Shown here piece by piece: positions 26,835 to 35,508 of a stretch of DNA of 64,000 nt (the first letter of the stretch is position 1; each line of letters opens with the position of its first letter). The stretch covers positions 124,001-188,000 of the forward strand of contig CAZNJB010000001.1 of NCBI GenBank assembly GCA_964573255.1, written 5' to 3'. The notes under the pieces were generated by a model. That model was not told the origin of the DNA, did no database searches, and saw only the letters and a list, made by a program, of their open reading frames with translations. The stretch comes from CAYNUJ01 sp964573255. Its GTDB lineage: Bacteria; Bacteroidota; Ignavibacteria; Ignavibacteriales; Melioribacteraceae. The position numbers and the translations under genes are program-made.

Positions 26835-28898
26835 TTAAGTTTGATGATCCTGTGTGCAGAAAAACTCTATTGTCTTTTCCGCGCAGGTATTACAATACTT
26901 CAACTTTTTAGTCATTGTAGAAACTATTCTATTGTACAATTTCTCGTTATCTTCATTTGTTCTGTTTGCAAGTGCCCCAACCAAACCGCCTGCCGAAGCA
27001 ATATCGGAATTTAATCTTGTATCTGTCACAGCCTTAACCAAATCCACATTATCCATAAAATCATAATTTTTATCGGTCTGTAATTTTTGAGCATAAATTT
27101 TCCTTATCTGGGATCTAAAAGATTCTTTCTGCTCTTCGGTTTTCAATTCGAGTTCGTTTTCTACAGCATTAACAAACCTGTCATCTATTTTAAGCGGTTG
27201 TGTTTTTCCGGTTTGAGGATCGCGGTAAGTTATTATTTTATCTATACCCAAATCACTTCTACCCATACCGATAATCATATTCACATACATCATTACATCT
27301 TTTTTAATTGCGGTAGGTTCATCCATAAACGCATTAAACATTTCTGTTCTAATCCGTTTTCGATAAAGCCCTTTGCATATTTTTATATCCTCAAAATATT
27401 TTGCACGTTCTGTATTATCTTTAATGTAATCAAGAATTACATTTTCAGCAGATTTGAAAACATCCAACGCAAACATGCACTGTCCCTCGTTGGTTTCGGG
27501 GAAGCCTCTTTGAGAGTTTATCATTCTTGCTAAGTCTCGCTGCCCTAATCCTTTTTGACCAAATCTTTTAGTAGTATCTGATTCATGTTCAAGTTCATCA
27601 ACAATTTCAGCAAGGGCTTTCATACTTTTTTCACCGGCCACTTCGCCGGCGGCAAGTTTCATCATTTCAACCGGGGTCAGTTTATCTTCCACCCGCGGAA
27701 GACGGCTTAATGTAACAAGAACGGAAAGCACATAAATATAATTAGGATCTATATGGAGTTTTTCACCGGTAAATGTCGTCTTATTTCCGCTTCCAAGTGC
27801 ATAGTGTGTGAGTTCTTTTTGTAGACGGTAATTGGTATTATGCGCAACATAACAGAATTTACACCTATCTAATATCGGCTTCTCTTCACCGTTTGACCAA
27901 TAGTTCTGAACGTCTGCATTATTACTTGTAGCAATAATAAAAGTATCAATAGGCCATTTGAATGCGTCAATTTCAATTTGCCTGTTTTGAATTACACCCA
28001 AATAAATTTTCATTAAATCGGTTTTATTCTTAAATATCTCATCAGCAAAATGAATTCCGCCTCCGCCAACACGGGCTAAGGCTCCTCGTCTTAAATCAAA
28101 ACGATATGGGTTATTTGTATCTGAGATGTGGAGTAATCTTTGGATGCTTTCTTCACCAACTAAATCCACACCCGAACTTGTGAGCTTATCTTTTGCCGGA
28201 TATTTTCCTGTAATTGTTCCCAAAGTTGAACTGATGGGAATCTCTGAAACCGAAATGTGCTCTTTGATTTTTTCAACATCATTGTCGAAGTAGTTTCTAA
28301 AGTTTCGCAAAATATATTCGGAATCTGCGCCAAGTGGTCTGTAATTTTCGTACATTTTATCAATTTCCTGGCTTCCAAATCCGATTGAAGCAAAATACTC
28401 TTTCGCCTTATCATCGTCCTCAAATAAATTCATTGCAAAAATAACGGGGTCTTCAAAAGTTTGAGATTCGATTACTCTTATCTTCCCGTATCCATCCATC
28501 CCGTCCGATATGTTGTAACTAAATGTAAATTTGTTGTTTTCCGGTACGGAAATAAAATCTCTATACATCGACGAAAGATATTCAACAAAGAAGGTTTTAC
28601 CGTTCCCCGGTTCCCCAACTAAAACGAAAGCCATTTCCTTGCTTTCCCCACCTTCGGCAGCATCTTTAATAAAGGCTACAAAATTATTTATTACATTATG
28701 CATTCCAATTATATGCTTCTTCCCTTCCCGAAATTTTAGAAATTCATATGTGTTTCGTCCGTTAACGATAATTTTTGTAATCTGATTCGGATCAGAAAAT
28801 AGCATTCTAGCCAAGACTTCGAATATATTCTCGAAGTGATGTTTGCCTTTGCTCAATTCTTGAAGATAACTATCCAAGGTAATACCGTTGCGGTTCAT
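26835..28898 (-). CDS. PrkA-family serine protein kinase / AAA+ ATPase
   Basis: 687 residues, the usual PrkA length. N-terminal AAA+ module: Walker A GEPGNGKTF (about 92-100), the PrkA segment RRGALARVGGGGIHFADEIFKNK that includes the Walker-B-like acidic pair, then YLGVIQNRQIEIDAFKWPIDTFIIATSNN (sensor-1-like) and ILDRCKFCYVAHN. The C-terminal half (about 400-660) carries MMKLAAGEVAGEKSMK and RDLARMINSQRGFP. The last residues contain KYCNTC and FFCTQ, a possible metal knuckle. PrkA proteins phosphorylate proteins or act in proteolysis under starvation. First gene of the prkA-yhbH-spoVR-prkA2 unit; about 200 bases without other features lie upstream and must hold the promoter. Confidence 0.88.
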   Translation of the reverse strand: MNRNGITLDSYLQELSKGKHHFENIFEVLARMLFSDPNQITKIIVNGRNTYEFLKFREGKKHIIGMHNVINNFVAFIKDAAEGGESKEMAFVLVGEPGNGKTFFVEYLSSMYRDFISVPENNKFTFSYNISDGMDGYGKIRVIESQTFEDPVIFAMNLFEDDDKAKEYFASIGFGSQEIDKMYENYRPLGADSEYILRNFRNYFDNDVEKIKEHISVSEIPISSTLGTITGKYPAKDKLTSSGVDLVGEESIQRLLHISDTNNPYRFDLRRGALARVGGGGIHFADEIFKNKTDLMKIYLGVIQNRQIEIDAFKWPIDTFIIATSNNADVQNYWSNGEEKPILDRCKFCYVAHNTNYRLQKELTHYALGSGNKTTFTGEKLHIDPNYIYVLSVLVTLSRLPRVEDKLTPVEMMKLAAGEVAGEKSMKALAEIVDELEHESDTTKRFGQKGLGQRDLARMINSQRGFPETNEGQCMFALDVFKSAENVILDYIKDNTERAKYFEDIKICKGLYRKRIRTEMFNAFMDEPTAIKKDVMMYVNMIIGMGRSDLGIDKIITYRDPQTGKTQPLKIDDRFVNAVENELELKTEEQKESFRSQIRKIYAQKLQTDKNYDFMDNVDLVKAVTDTRLNSDIASAGGLVGALANRTNEDNEKLYNRIVSTMTKKLKYCNTCAEKTIEFFCTQDHQT

Positions 28899-29099
28899 TT
28901 TTTCCTCCGGGTTTGTAAGCGAAGTGTATATTTATCAAATCTTTAATTGGGGAATAATGTACTGTAAAACTGTTGTCAATTATTTAGGGGAGGAATATTT
29001 GGTGGTTAGAATTAAAAATTCGAGGAATAAGTAACAACGCAATTACATAATAATAATTTATATATATAAACACAAGGGAAATAAATTTTCACAAAAACA

Positions 29100-30152
29100 T
29101 CATTCAACACCAAAAACTAAAGAAAAGAATCCCACCCAATGCCTTTCCGATACGGGAGCGGTTAAACCCATTTTCGTTGAATTGAACTTTAATCTACCCT
29201 CAGTTAAAGTATCGGAATATTTTATTAAATAACCATGTAATTTTTTATTCAATAATCTTTGCGCAATCTTTTGAACTGTCATCAATCCGAAAACAACCGG
29301 ATATCTGCCGCACCAAAGTGGTGCATTTGGGTTTTTGCTTTCCCAAATTGTATTTGACAAATTTCTTATTGAATCAAAAGTGATTAACTTATTCAAGTTC
29401 AAATCAATAATCGAACTATCATTCTCTACGGCAATTCTATGTGCAGCCTCGTTTAATCCGTAAGGTGAATTATCAAAATCTTCACCATAATGATTTGCAT
29501 CGTTTGAAATTAAGAAGAATATATCTTTCCCTAAAACGTAATTCTTCTCTTTAATATATTCCATAATTATTTCCGTAAGCTCGCTCGAAATCTCATCGGC
29601 ACGTTCAAAAGGCATTTTTGTAACCATTATAGGTGTTATTATTAAATCCCTGTTGTAATATTGAAGGAAAGGTATCAGAGCTTCAATAGAATGCTCAATT
29701 GATTGAGCTTTGTTGCTTACTATATATTTTTCTTCACTAAGATTCTTTTTAATCCGCTCTCTTAACGGGGAAATTCTTACGGTACCGTAAGGACCAATCC
29801 ATCGTGGATACTCGTCAAGTATTAAAATATTCTGCGGATCATTCATAGCCCGTCTAACGGTTCCATGCGTTACACCGAAAATAACAATTTCTTTTGCCTT
29901 TATAAGATTTTACAAAGGGTAATATATCCGTCCCGCATAAAGATAATCATCGTGTGGGGAAATAGCCGCGATTACACTTCCCTTAATTGAGATAGAATCT
30001 GATTCGTTTTCTCTGCTTAGGAACTCAACAAACCGATTCATTTCACTTTCATTCCAGCAAAAGCCAACAGAATCCCTCACCGGGCGAACGGACTGCGACA
30101 ACAAGGGATTTGAGAATAAAATTGTAAACACTATAATTATGAATCGTTTCAT
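29100..30152 (-). pseudogene. MEMO/AmmeMemoRadiSam-B family protein interrupted by one in-frame stop
   Basis: Two pieces lie in one frame. The first (30152-29910) starts MKRFIIIVFTILFS, a signal peptide ending near LSQ, and reaches AAISPHDDYLYAGRIYYPL before a TAA at 29910-29912. The next 21 codons run on in the same frame (NLIKAKEIVIFGVTHGTVRRA) to Met at 29846, followed by 248 more residues ending at 29100. The joined product would be 350 codons. The MEMO active-site-like residues are spread over both parts: PHDDYLYAG, GVTHGT, SNDANHYG and CGRYP. A single substitution thus breaks an otherwise intact gene. It may be a recent pseudogene, a readthrough gene or a sequence error. The standalone 248-residue piece lacks one metal-site histidine. 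Confidence 0.85.
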
Positions 30153-30298
30153 GTCGTTCGATAAATTAATAAGTGAAATTTACAAAAGGGTTGGAATAAT
30201 TGAAAATAATCGTGAGAGTTTGAGATATGAATATTAAAGATTCATAACTGTATTATGAATACCATTATTCAAAAAACAGCATAAAAGAAAATTATTTG

Positions 30299-30370
30299 TA
30301 CCCCCGGTAGGAATCGAACCTACGCACGTGGCTCCGGAGGCCACTGCTCTATCCACTGAGCTACGGGGGC
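30299..30370 (-). tRNA. tRNA-Arg (CCG)
   Basis: Reads as a full cloverleaf on the minus strand: acceptor GCCCCCG (30370 downward) pairing with CGGGGGT, D-arm GCTC-AGTGGATA-GAGC, anticodon stem GTGGC/GCCAC with loop CTCCGGA giving anticodon CCG, a 4-base variable region, T-stem GTAGG/CCTAC with loop TTCGATT, and discriminator A at 30299. CCA is not encoded. Reads CGG arginine codons. Confidence 0.95.
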
Positions 30371-30421
30371 AAAAACAAATTTTTGGGTTCCAAATATAAT
30401 AAAAGATTGATGCGAATAATA

Positions 30422-31369
30422 TTATTTAGTATCGCACAATGAATTCTTTATAATATTTATTTCACTCTTAAATTTTGCAAATAATTCTTTTACGGTAATA
30501 ATTTCATTAATCAATCCCGCACATTGACCAGCTTCGAACATTCCTTCTTCCTCGTCACCTTCAAAAATTCCTGCTCTTTCACGTTTGTCGCCTAAAAGCT
30601 TTTGAAGGTCTTCTTTTGAAGCTATATTTGCTTCCATTAAAAGCGCTCTTTCACTCAAACTATTTTTTAATACCCTGGCCATACCCAGTTGTTTAAATAT
30701 CAGAGTAGTGTCATTATCCTTAGCGGTAAGAATTTTTTCTTTGTAATGTGGATGAGCGGAAGATTCAACCGTAGCGGCAAATCTTGTTCCTATTTGAACT
30801 CCTTCGGCTCCTAATGCCATTGCCGCAATTATTCCACGTCCGTCTGCGATTCCTCCGGCGGCAATTACCGGAATATCAAGCACGTCGACCAACTGAGGGA
30901 TTAGCACAAAAGTGGTAATTTCATCTTTGCCATTATGTCCACCGGCTTCCACTCCTTCACCAACAACCGCATCGCAGCCAACGTTTTGGGCTTTTAACCC
31001 CTGTTTAATATTGGAAACCACGTGAACTACTGTCATATCCTGCTTTTTAAATCGCTCGATATATTTACCTGGATGTCCTGCGGAAGTAAAAATTATTTTT
31101 ACATTCTCTTCTATCACTACATCAATTAATTCCGCTATATCTCCACGAAGGAGGGGTAAATTCACTCCAAATGGCTTATTAGTTGCTTGCTTACATTTTC
31201 TTATGTGCTCTCTCAATAAATCCGGTTTCATAGAACCGGCGCCGATCAACCCGACTCCGCCTTCATTGCTTACCGCAGAAGCTAATTTCCATCCGGAAAC
31301 CCAAACCATTCCCGCCTGGATAATCGGAATCTCAATTTTGAACAATTCGGTTATTCTAGTTTTCATCAT
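30422..31369 (-). CDS. Nitronate monooxygenase / FabK-like flavoprotein
   Basis: 315-residue FMN-dependent TIM-barrel enzyme of the nitronate monooxygenase (2-nitropropane dioxygenase) and FabK family. Evidence: N-terminal IEIPIIQAGMVWVSGWKLASAVSNEGGVGLIGAGSM, central FGVNLPL, the His-containing motif VVGEGVEAGGHNG, IPVIAAGGIADGRGIIAAMALGAEGVQIGTRF for flavin phosphate binding. FabK enoyl-ACP reductases share this sequence pattern, and neighbours do not separate detoxification of nitronates from a role in fatty-acid synthesis (no fab genes nearby). Cytoplasmic. It begins at ATG 31369 (a second ATG follows immediately) and is divergent from the nucleotidyltransferase gene, with a 79-base promoter region between them. 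Confidence 0.85.
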   Translation of the reverse strand: MMKTRITELFKIEIPIIQAGMVWVSGWKLASAVSNEGGVGLIGAGSMKPDLLREHIRKCKQATNKPFGVNLPLLRGDIAELIDVVIEENVKIIFTSAGHPGKYIERFKKQDMTVVHVVSNIKQGLKAQNVGCDAVVGEGVEAGGHNGKDEITTFVLIPQLVDVLDIPVIAAGGIADGRGIIAAMALGAEGVQIGTRFAATVESSAHPHYKEKILTAKDNDTTLIFKQLGMARVLKNSLSERALLMEANIASKEDLQKLLGDKRERAGIFEGDEEEGMFEAGQCAGLINEIITVKELFAKFKSEINIIKNSLCDTK

Positions 31370-31448
31370 ATACTGCTTAATTGTTTGATAATAGTAAAGG
31401 TATTGCGTAATTTTGTCTTTCTAAATATAAACAAAATAAGGATTTATC

Positions 31449-32426
31449 GTGAGGGCTATTATTCCAGTAGCCGGATTTGGAACGAGGCTTAAGCCTCATA
31501 CGCATACAATGCCCAAGGTTCTCTTGAACGTTGGTGATAAGCCTATTTTGGGGCATATTCTACAAAAACTTGTGGATGAGAAAATCTACAAAGCAACTTT
31601 TATTACCGGTTACCTCGGTGAAAAAATTATAGATTATGTACACAAGGAATTCCCTGAAATTAAGGCCGATTTTGTAGAACAAACCGAAATGCTCGGACTT
31701 GGTCATGCTATTTATTCAGCAATACCAACATTCGACGACGACGAATTATTTATCATTCTCGGTGATACTGTTTTTGATGTTGATGTCAAACAAGTTTTTA
31801 AGCTTAAAAATTCGGCTCTCGGCGTTAAAACCGTTGAAGATCCTTCCCGTTTCGGTGTTGCACTGATGGAAAACGGGTTCATTAAAAAGTTGATAGAAAA
31901 ACCCTCTCAACCTGTATCTAGGCTTGCACTTGTAGGTTTGTATTATATTAAAAATAGTGAGCTTTTAAAATTATGCCTTAATGATTTGATTAAGAAGGAC
32001 ATTAAAACTCGCGGAGAATATCAGCTAACAGACGCGTTGCAGTTGATGATAGATAGGGAAGAGAAAATTACAACATTTCAAGTAGATGGTTGGTATGACT
32101 GCGGGAAGCCGGAAACACTGCTATCAACCAATAGATTTTTATTAAGTAAAAATAATTTTAAATTTAACTCCGATAATGTTGTTGTCATTCCGCCTGTTTA
32201 TATTTCTGAGAAAGCAGTTGTTAAGAATAGTATTATCGGTCCTTATACAACAATATCGGAAAATGCTCGAGTTGAAGAAAGTGTGATTAAGAACAGTATT
32301 ATCAATCCCGGCGCAACTGTAGAAAAGACGATGCTGGAAGAATCTATTATAGGAAGCAACTCGATAATAAAAGGAAATTACAAAAAATTAAATACCGGCG
32401 ATTCGTCGGAAATAGAGTTTCATTAA
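31449..32426 (+). CDS. Sugar-phosphate nucleotidyltransferase with hexapeptide tail
   Basis: 325 residues from GTG 31449 (AAGGA about 7 bases upstream). The first 240 residues are a nucleotidyltransferase: IIPVAGFGTRLKPHTHTMPKVLLNVGDKPILGHIL with the GxGTR..P..K signature, then IILGDTVFD with a metal-binding Asp, and GWYDCGKPETLLSTNRFLL. Residues 250-320 look like a left-handed beta-helix (SIIGPYTTISENARVEESVIKNSIINPGATVEKTML), as in long-form glucose-1-phosphate thymidylyl- or mannose-1-phosphate guanylyltransferases. It activates a sugar phosphate for cell-envelope glycan synthesis; the sugar is not certain. It precedes metK by 18 bases, so nucleotide-sugar and methyl-donor genes share an operon. 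Confidence 0.85.
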   Translation: MRAIIPVAGFGTRLKPHTHTMPKVLLNVGDKPILGHILQKLVDEKIYKATFITGYLGEKIIDYVHKEFPEIKADFVEQTEMLGLGHAIYSAIPTFDDDELFIILGDTVFDVDVKQVFKLKNSALGVKTVEDPSRFGVALMENGFIKKLIEKPSQPVSRLALVGLYYIKNSELLKLCLNDLIKKDIKTRGEYQLTDALQLMIDREEKITTFQVDGWYDCGKPETLLSTNRFLLSKNNFKFNSDNVVVIPPVYISEKAVVKNSIIGPYTTISENARVEESVIKNSIINPGATVEKTMLEESIIGSNSIIKGNYKKLNTGDSSEIEFH

Positions 32427-32444
32427 AATCAAAGGAGATAGTTA

Positions 32445-33587
32445 ATGTCTTATTTATTTACATCCGAATCCGTATCAGAAGGACATCCGGATAAGGTGTG
32501 CGATGCCATATCAGACGGTGTTCTTGATGCATTATTAAAACAAGACCCTAATTCAAGAGTAGCATGCGAAACCTTCGTCACTACGGGATTAGTTGTAGTA
32601 GGCGGAGAAATTACTACAGAAGCTTATATCGATTTACAGAGCGTTGTAAGAGATACAATTAAAAATATTGGTTATACGTCGGCTGAATATAAATTCGATG
32701 CAGAATCATGTTCTGTTCTCAATGCGATCCATTCTCAATCGCCCGATATTGCAATGGGCGTTGATCGTGGCGGTGCCGGCGATCAGGGAATTATGTTCGG
32801 TTATGCTTGCGATCAAACTTCCGAATATATGCCTATGCCAATAATGTTCGCCCACAAACTTGTAAAAAAACTTGCCGATATAAGGAAGAAAAATCCAAAA
32901 TTAATGCCTTATTTAAGACCGGATTCTAAATCGCAAGTTACCGTTGAGTATGATGATAACCACAAGCCAATCAGAGTTGATGCTATAGTGATTTCTACTC
33001 AACATGACGGCGATGTAAAGCAAAGCAAAATTAAGAGAGACGTTATTGAACATGTAGTTAAAAAAGTTATTCCTGAAAGATTACTCGATAAGAAAACAAA
33101 ATATTATGTAAATCCTACCGGACGGTTCGAAATTGGTGGACCACACGGAGACAGTGGATTAACAGGAAGAAAAATTATAGTTGATACATACGGTGGATGG
33201 GCGCCACACGGCGGCGGTGCATTCTCCGGCAAAGACCCAAGTAAAGTTGATAGAAGCGCTACTTATGCAGCTCGCTGGGTAGCTAAAAATGTTGTTGCTG
33301 CAAAATTAGCAAAAGAATGCTTGGTTCAAGTTGCATATGCTATTGGAGTTGCTGAACCGGTTTCAATTTTTGTAGATACTAAAGGAACCGGAGTAATTCC
33401 AGATACCGAAATTGCCAAAATGATTGCTAATGAAGTCGACTTGACTCCTGAAGGTATTATTAAATCTCTCGATTTGAGAAAACCAATTTATCAAAAAACA
33501 GCTGCATACGGACATTTCGGTAGAAAAGAAAAATCTTTCACTTGGGAAAAACTCGACTTAGTAGATAAATTTAAGAAGTATAAATAA
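32445..33587 (+). CDS. metK: S-adenosylmethionine synthetase (MetK)
   Basis: Makes S-adenosylmethionine from methionine and ATP in the cytoplasm. 380 residues, typical for MetK. Hallmarks: LFTSESVSEGHPDKVCDAISDGVLD at the N-terminus, GAGDQGIMFGYACDQT (ATP-binding loop) and GGAFSGKDPSKVDRSATYAARWVAKN near the end of the central domain, plus FEIGGPHGDSGLTGRKIIVDTYGGWAPHGGG. All signature residues are present. AAAGGAG lies about 6-7 bases before the ATG. The following ahcY gene begins 13 bases after the stop, so supply and recycling of the methyl cycle are coexpressed. No SAM riboswitch is seen upstream, because only 18 bases separate it from the previous gene. Confidence 0.97.
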   Translation: MSYLFTSESVSEGHPDKVCDAISDGVLDALLKQDPNSRVACETFVTTGLVVVGGEITTEAYIDLQSVVRDTIKNIGYTSAEYKFDAESCSVLNAIHSQSPDIAMGVDRGGAGDQGIMFGYACDQTSEYMPMPIMFAHKLVKKLADIRKKNPKLMPYLRPDSKSQVTVEYDDNHKPIRVDAIVISTQHDGDVKQSKIKRDVIEHVVKKVIPERLLDKKTKYYVNPTGRFEIGGPHGDSGLTGRKIIVDTYGGWAPHGGGAFSGKDPSKVDRSATYAARWVAKNVVAAKLAKECLVQVAYAIGVAEPVSIFVDTKGTGVIPDTEIAKMIANEVDLTPEGIIKSLDLRKPIYQKTAAYGHFGRKEKSFTWEKLDLVDKFKKYK

Positions 33588-33600
33588 TAAAAGGTAAATT

Positions 33601-35019
33601 ATGTCAAACATAGAAATTGAAAACATACCCTATAAAGTTAAAGATATGTCTTTAGCAGATTGGGGAAGAAAAGAAATATTATTAGCCGAAAAAGAGATGC
33701 CCGGTTTAATTGCACTGCGCGAAAAATACGGTGCTGAAAAACCGTTGAAAGGGGCAAAAATTTCCGGCTCACTACATATGACAATTCAAACTGCCGTTTT
33801 AATTGAAACTCTCGTAGAATTGGGAGCGGAAGTTCGTTGGGCTAGTTGCAACATCTATTCTACACAAGATCACGCTGCAGCTGCAGTTGCGGAAAAAGGT
33901 GTTGCAGTTTATGCTTGGAAAGGCGAAACTCTCGAAGAGTATTGGTGGTGCACCGAACAAGCATTAACATTCCCCGACGGAAGCGGTCCCGATTTAATAG
34001 TTGACGATGGCGGAGACGCTACTTTAATGATTCATCTTGGATATCAAGCTGAAGAAGATCCTTCAGTACTTGAAACAAATCCAACTACCGAAGATGAAAT
34101 TGAATTGATCAAAAGATTAAAAGCTACAATTCAATCGCATCCAAATAAATGGCACAATATTGCGAAGAATATACGTGGTGTTTCCGAAGAAACTACAACA
34201 GGCGTTCACAGATTGTATCAAATGAAAGAACAGGGCAAATTGCTCTTCCCTGCAATTAATGTGAACGATTCAGTAACGAAATCCAAATTCGATAACCTTT
34301 ACGGCTGCCGCGAATCTTTAGCAGATGGAATCAAACGCGGTACGGATATAATGGTGGCCGGTAAAAATGTAGTTATTTGCGGTTACGGTGATGTGGGTAA
34401 AGGCTCATCGCAATCGATGAGAGGTTTCGGTGCTAATGTAATAGTTACGGAAATTGATCCTATTTGCGCTCTTCAAGCTGCAATGGAAGGTTATCCGGTT
34501 AAAACAGTAGAAGACGTACTTGACATAGGTGATATCTTCGTTACAACTACAGGAAACAAAGATGTTATTCGCATCGAACATATGGAAAAGATGAAGGACG
34601 GTGCAATTGTTTGTAACATCGGTCACTTCGATAATGAAATACAAGTTGAAAAATTGAAGGCTTATCCCGGCATCAAACACATCAACATTAAACCTCAAGT
34701 GGATCAATATGTTTTCCCCGACGGACATTCAATCATTCTGTTGTCCGACGGTAGATTAGTAAACTTAGGTAATGCAACAGGTCATCCATCTTTTGTGATG
34801 AGCAATTCGTTTACCAATCAAACACTTGCTCAATTAGAGCTGTGGAAAAAAGATTATGAGGTAGATGTTTACAGATTGCCAAAACATCTCGACGAAGAAG
34901 TTGCAAGACTTCACTTAGAAAAACTCGGCGTTCACTTAACGAAACTTACGAAGGAACAAGCCGATTATATTGGTGTGCCGGTAGAAGGACCTTATAAACC
35001 GGATCATTATAGATATTAA
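33601..35019 (+). CDS. ahcY: Adenosylhomocysteinase (AhcY)
   Basis: Reversible hydrolysis of S-adenosylhomocysteine to adenosine and homocysteine, relieving product inhibition of methyltransferases. 472 residues, the longer bacterial/plant-type form with an insert near residues 150-190. Seen: SGSLHMTIQTAVLIETLVELGAEVRWASCNIYSTQDHAAAA (substrate site), VDDGGDATLM, GVSEETTTGVHRLYQM, NVNDSVTKSKFDNLYGCRESL, the NAD motif VVICGYGDVGKGSSQSMRGFGA and the conserved C-terminal GPYKPDHYRY. Tight operon with metK. A strong stem-loop follows at 35022-35050. Confidence 0.97.
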   Translation: MSNIEIENIPYKVKDMSLADWGRKEILLAEKEMPGLIALREKYGAEKPLKGAKISGSLHMTIQTAVLIETLVELGAEVRWASCNIYSTQDHAAAAVAEKGVAVYAWKGETLEEYWWCTEQALTFPDGSGPDLIVDDGGDATLMIHLGYQAEEDPSVLETNPTTEDEIELIKRLKATIQSHPNKWHNIAKNIRGVSEETTTGVHRLYQMKEQGKLLFPAINVNDSVTKSKFDNLYGCRESLADGIKRGTDIMVAGKNVVICGYGDVGKGSSQSMRGFGANVIVTEIDPICALQAAMEGYPVKTVEDVLDIGDIFVTTTGNKDVIRIEHMEKMKDGAIVCNIGHFDNEIQVEKLKAYPGIKHINIKPQVDQYVFPDGHSIILLSDGRLVNLGNATGHPSFVMSNSFTNQTLAQLELWKKDYEVDVYRLPKHLDEEVARLHLEKLGVHLTKLTKEQADYIGVPVEGPYKPDHYRY

Positions 35020-35021
35020 AT

Positions 35022-35050
35022 AAAAAAGGCTGCTTCAAGCAGCCTTTTTT
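35022..35050. terminator. Bidirectional terminator after ahcY
   Basis: AAAAAAGGCTGCTT and AAGCAGCC flank a very short loop, with TTTTTT on the + side and AAAAAA on the other. It lies 2 bases past the ahcY stop and 1 base before the end of the convergent gene at 35052, and works for both strands. Confidence 0.85.
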
Positions 35051-35051
35051 A

Positions 35052-35381
35052 TTATTTAATCATCTTTGCTTCCCGCGAATTAGCACTTAATCGATAAACA
35101 TCTACAAACAAACATGAAGTTTGTGGTTCTTTAACTTTTGCGGATAACTTTGAATAGAGATATTTTCCTAAAAATTGTCCGCTAAAAAAAGCTCCCACTA
35201 AAATTGGATAAGTAATAAATTCAAATCCTATGTTTCCATATAGTCTAAGTAAAATTACAAAAGGAACAGGCAAATGTATTGCCAAAATCCATTGAAGTGA
35301 GAACTTCTTTACGTTCGATCTCCAATAACCGAACGGAACATTAAATAAAAGCACTATTATTGCGGCTATCCATATATTCAT
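35052..35381 (-). CDS. Small hypothetical membrane protein
   Basis: 109 residues with three hydrophobic segments: residues 3-18 (WIAAIIVLLFNVPFGY), 28-48 (WILAIHLPVPFVILLRLYG) and 56-75 (ITYPILVGAFFSGQFLGKYL). A basic, hydrophilic tail of about 30 residues follows, ending EAKMIK. No catalytic motif and no recognised family. The topology suggests an inner-membrane protein. It converges with ahcY and lies 127 bases downstream of the tryptophanase stop on the same strand, separated from it by a terminator, so it probably has its own promoter. The ATG is supported only by the end of the open frame. Function unknown; the ORF is likely real because its hydrophobic pattern is coherent. Confidence 0.6.
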   Translation of the reverse strand: MNIWIAAIIVLLFNVPFGYWRSNVKKFSLQWILAIHLPVPFVILLRLYGNIGFEFITYPILVGAFFSGQFLGKYLYSKLSAKVKEPQTSCLFVDVYRLSANSREAKMIK

Positions 35382-35449
35382 AACTTAACTCTCTAAAATT
35401 AAAATGCAAAAATAATAAAATCGGTCATAATGTATAATTTTCCATTTAT

Positions 35450-35475
35450 AAAAAAAGAGGGTGCAATTTGCACCC
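35450..35475 (-). terminator. Intrinsic terminator after tryptophanase
   Basis: GGGTGCA (35459-35465) pairs with TGCACCC (35469-35475) in a perfect stem. On the minus strand it lies 33 bases past the tnaA stop and is followed by TCTTTTTTT, a classical intrinsic terminator. Confidence 0.85.
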
Positions 35476-35508
35476 CGGAATTAAATATAATATTTACTCT
35501 TACTAATT

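Noticed and set aside
32427..32444. SAM riboswitch before metK
   Set aside because: Only 18 bases lie between the previous stop and metK, too short for any SAM aptamer; nothing like it is seen before the upstream gene either.
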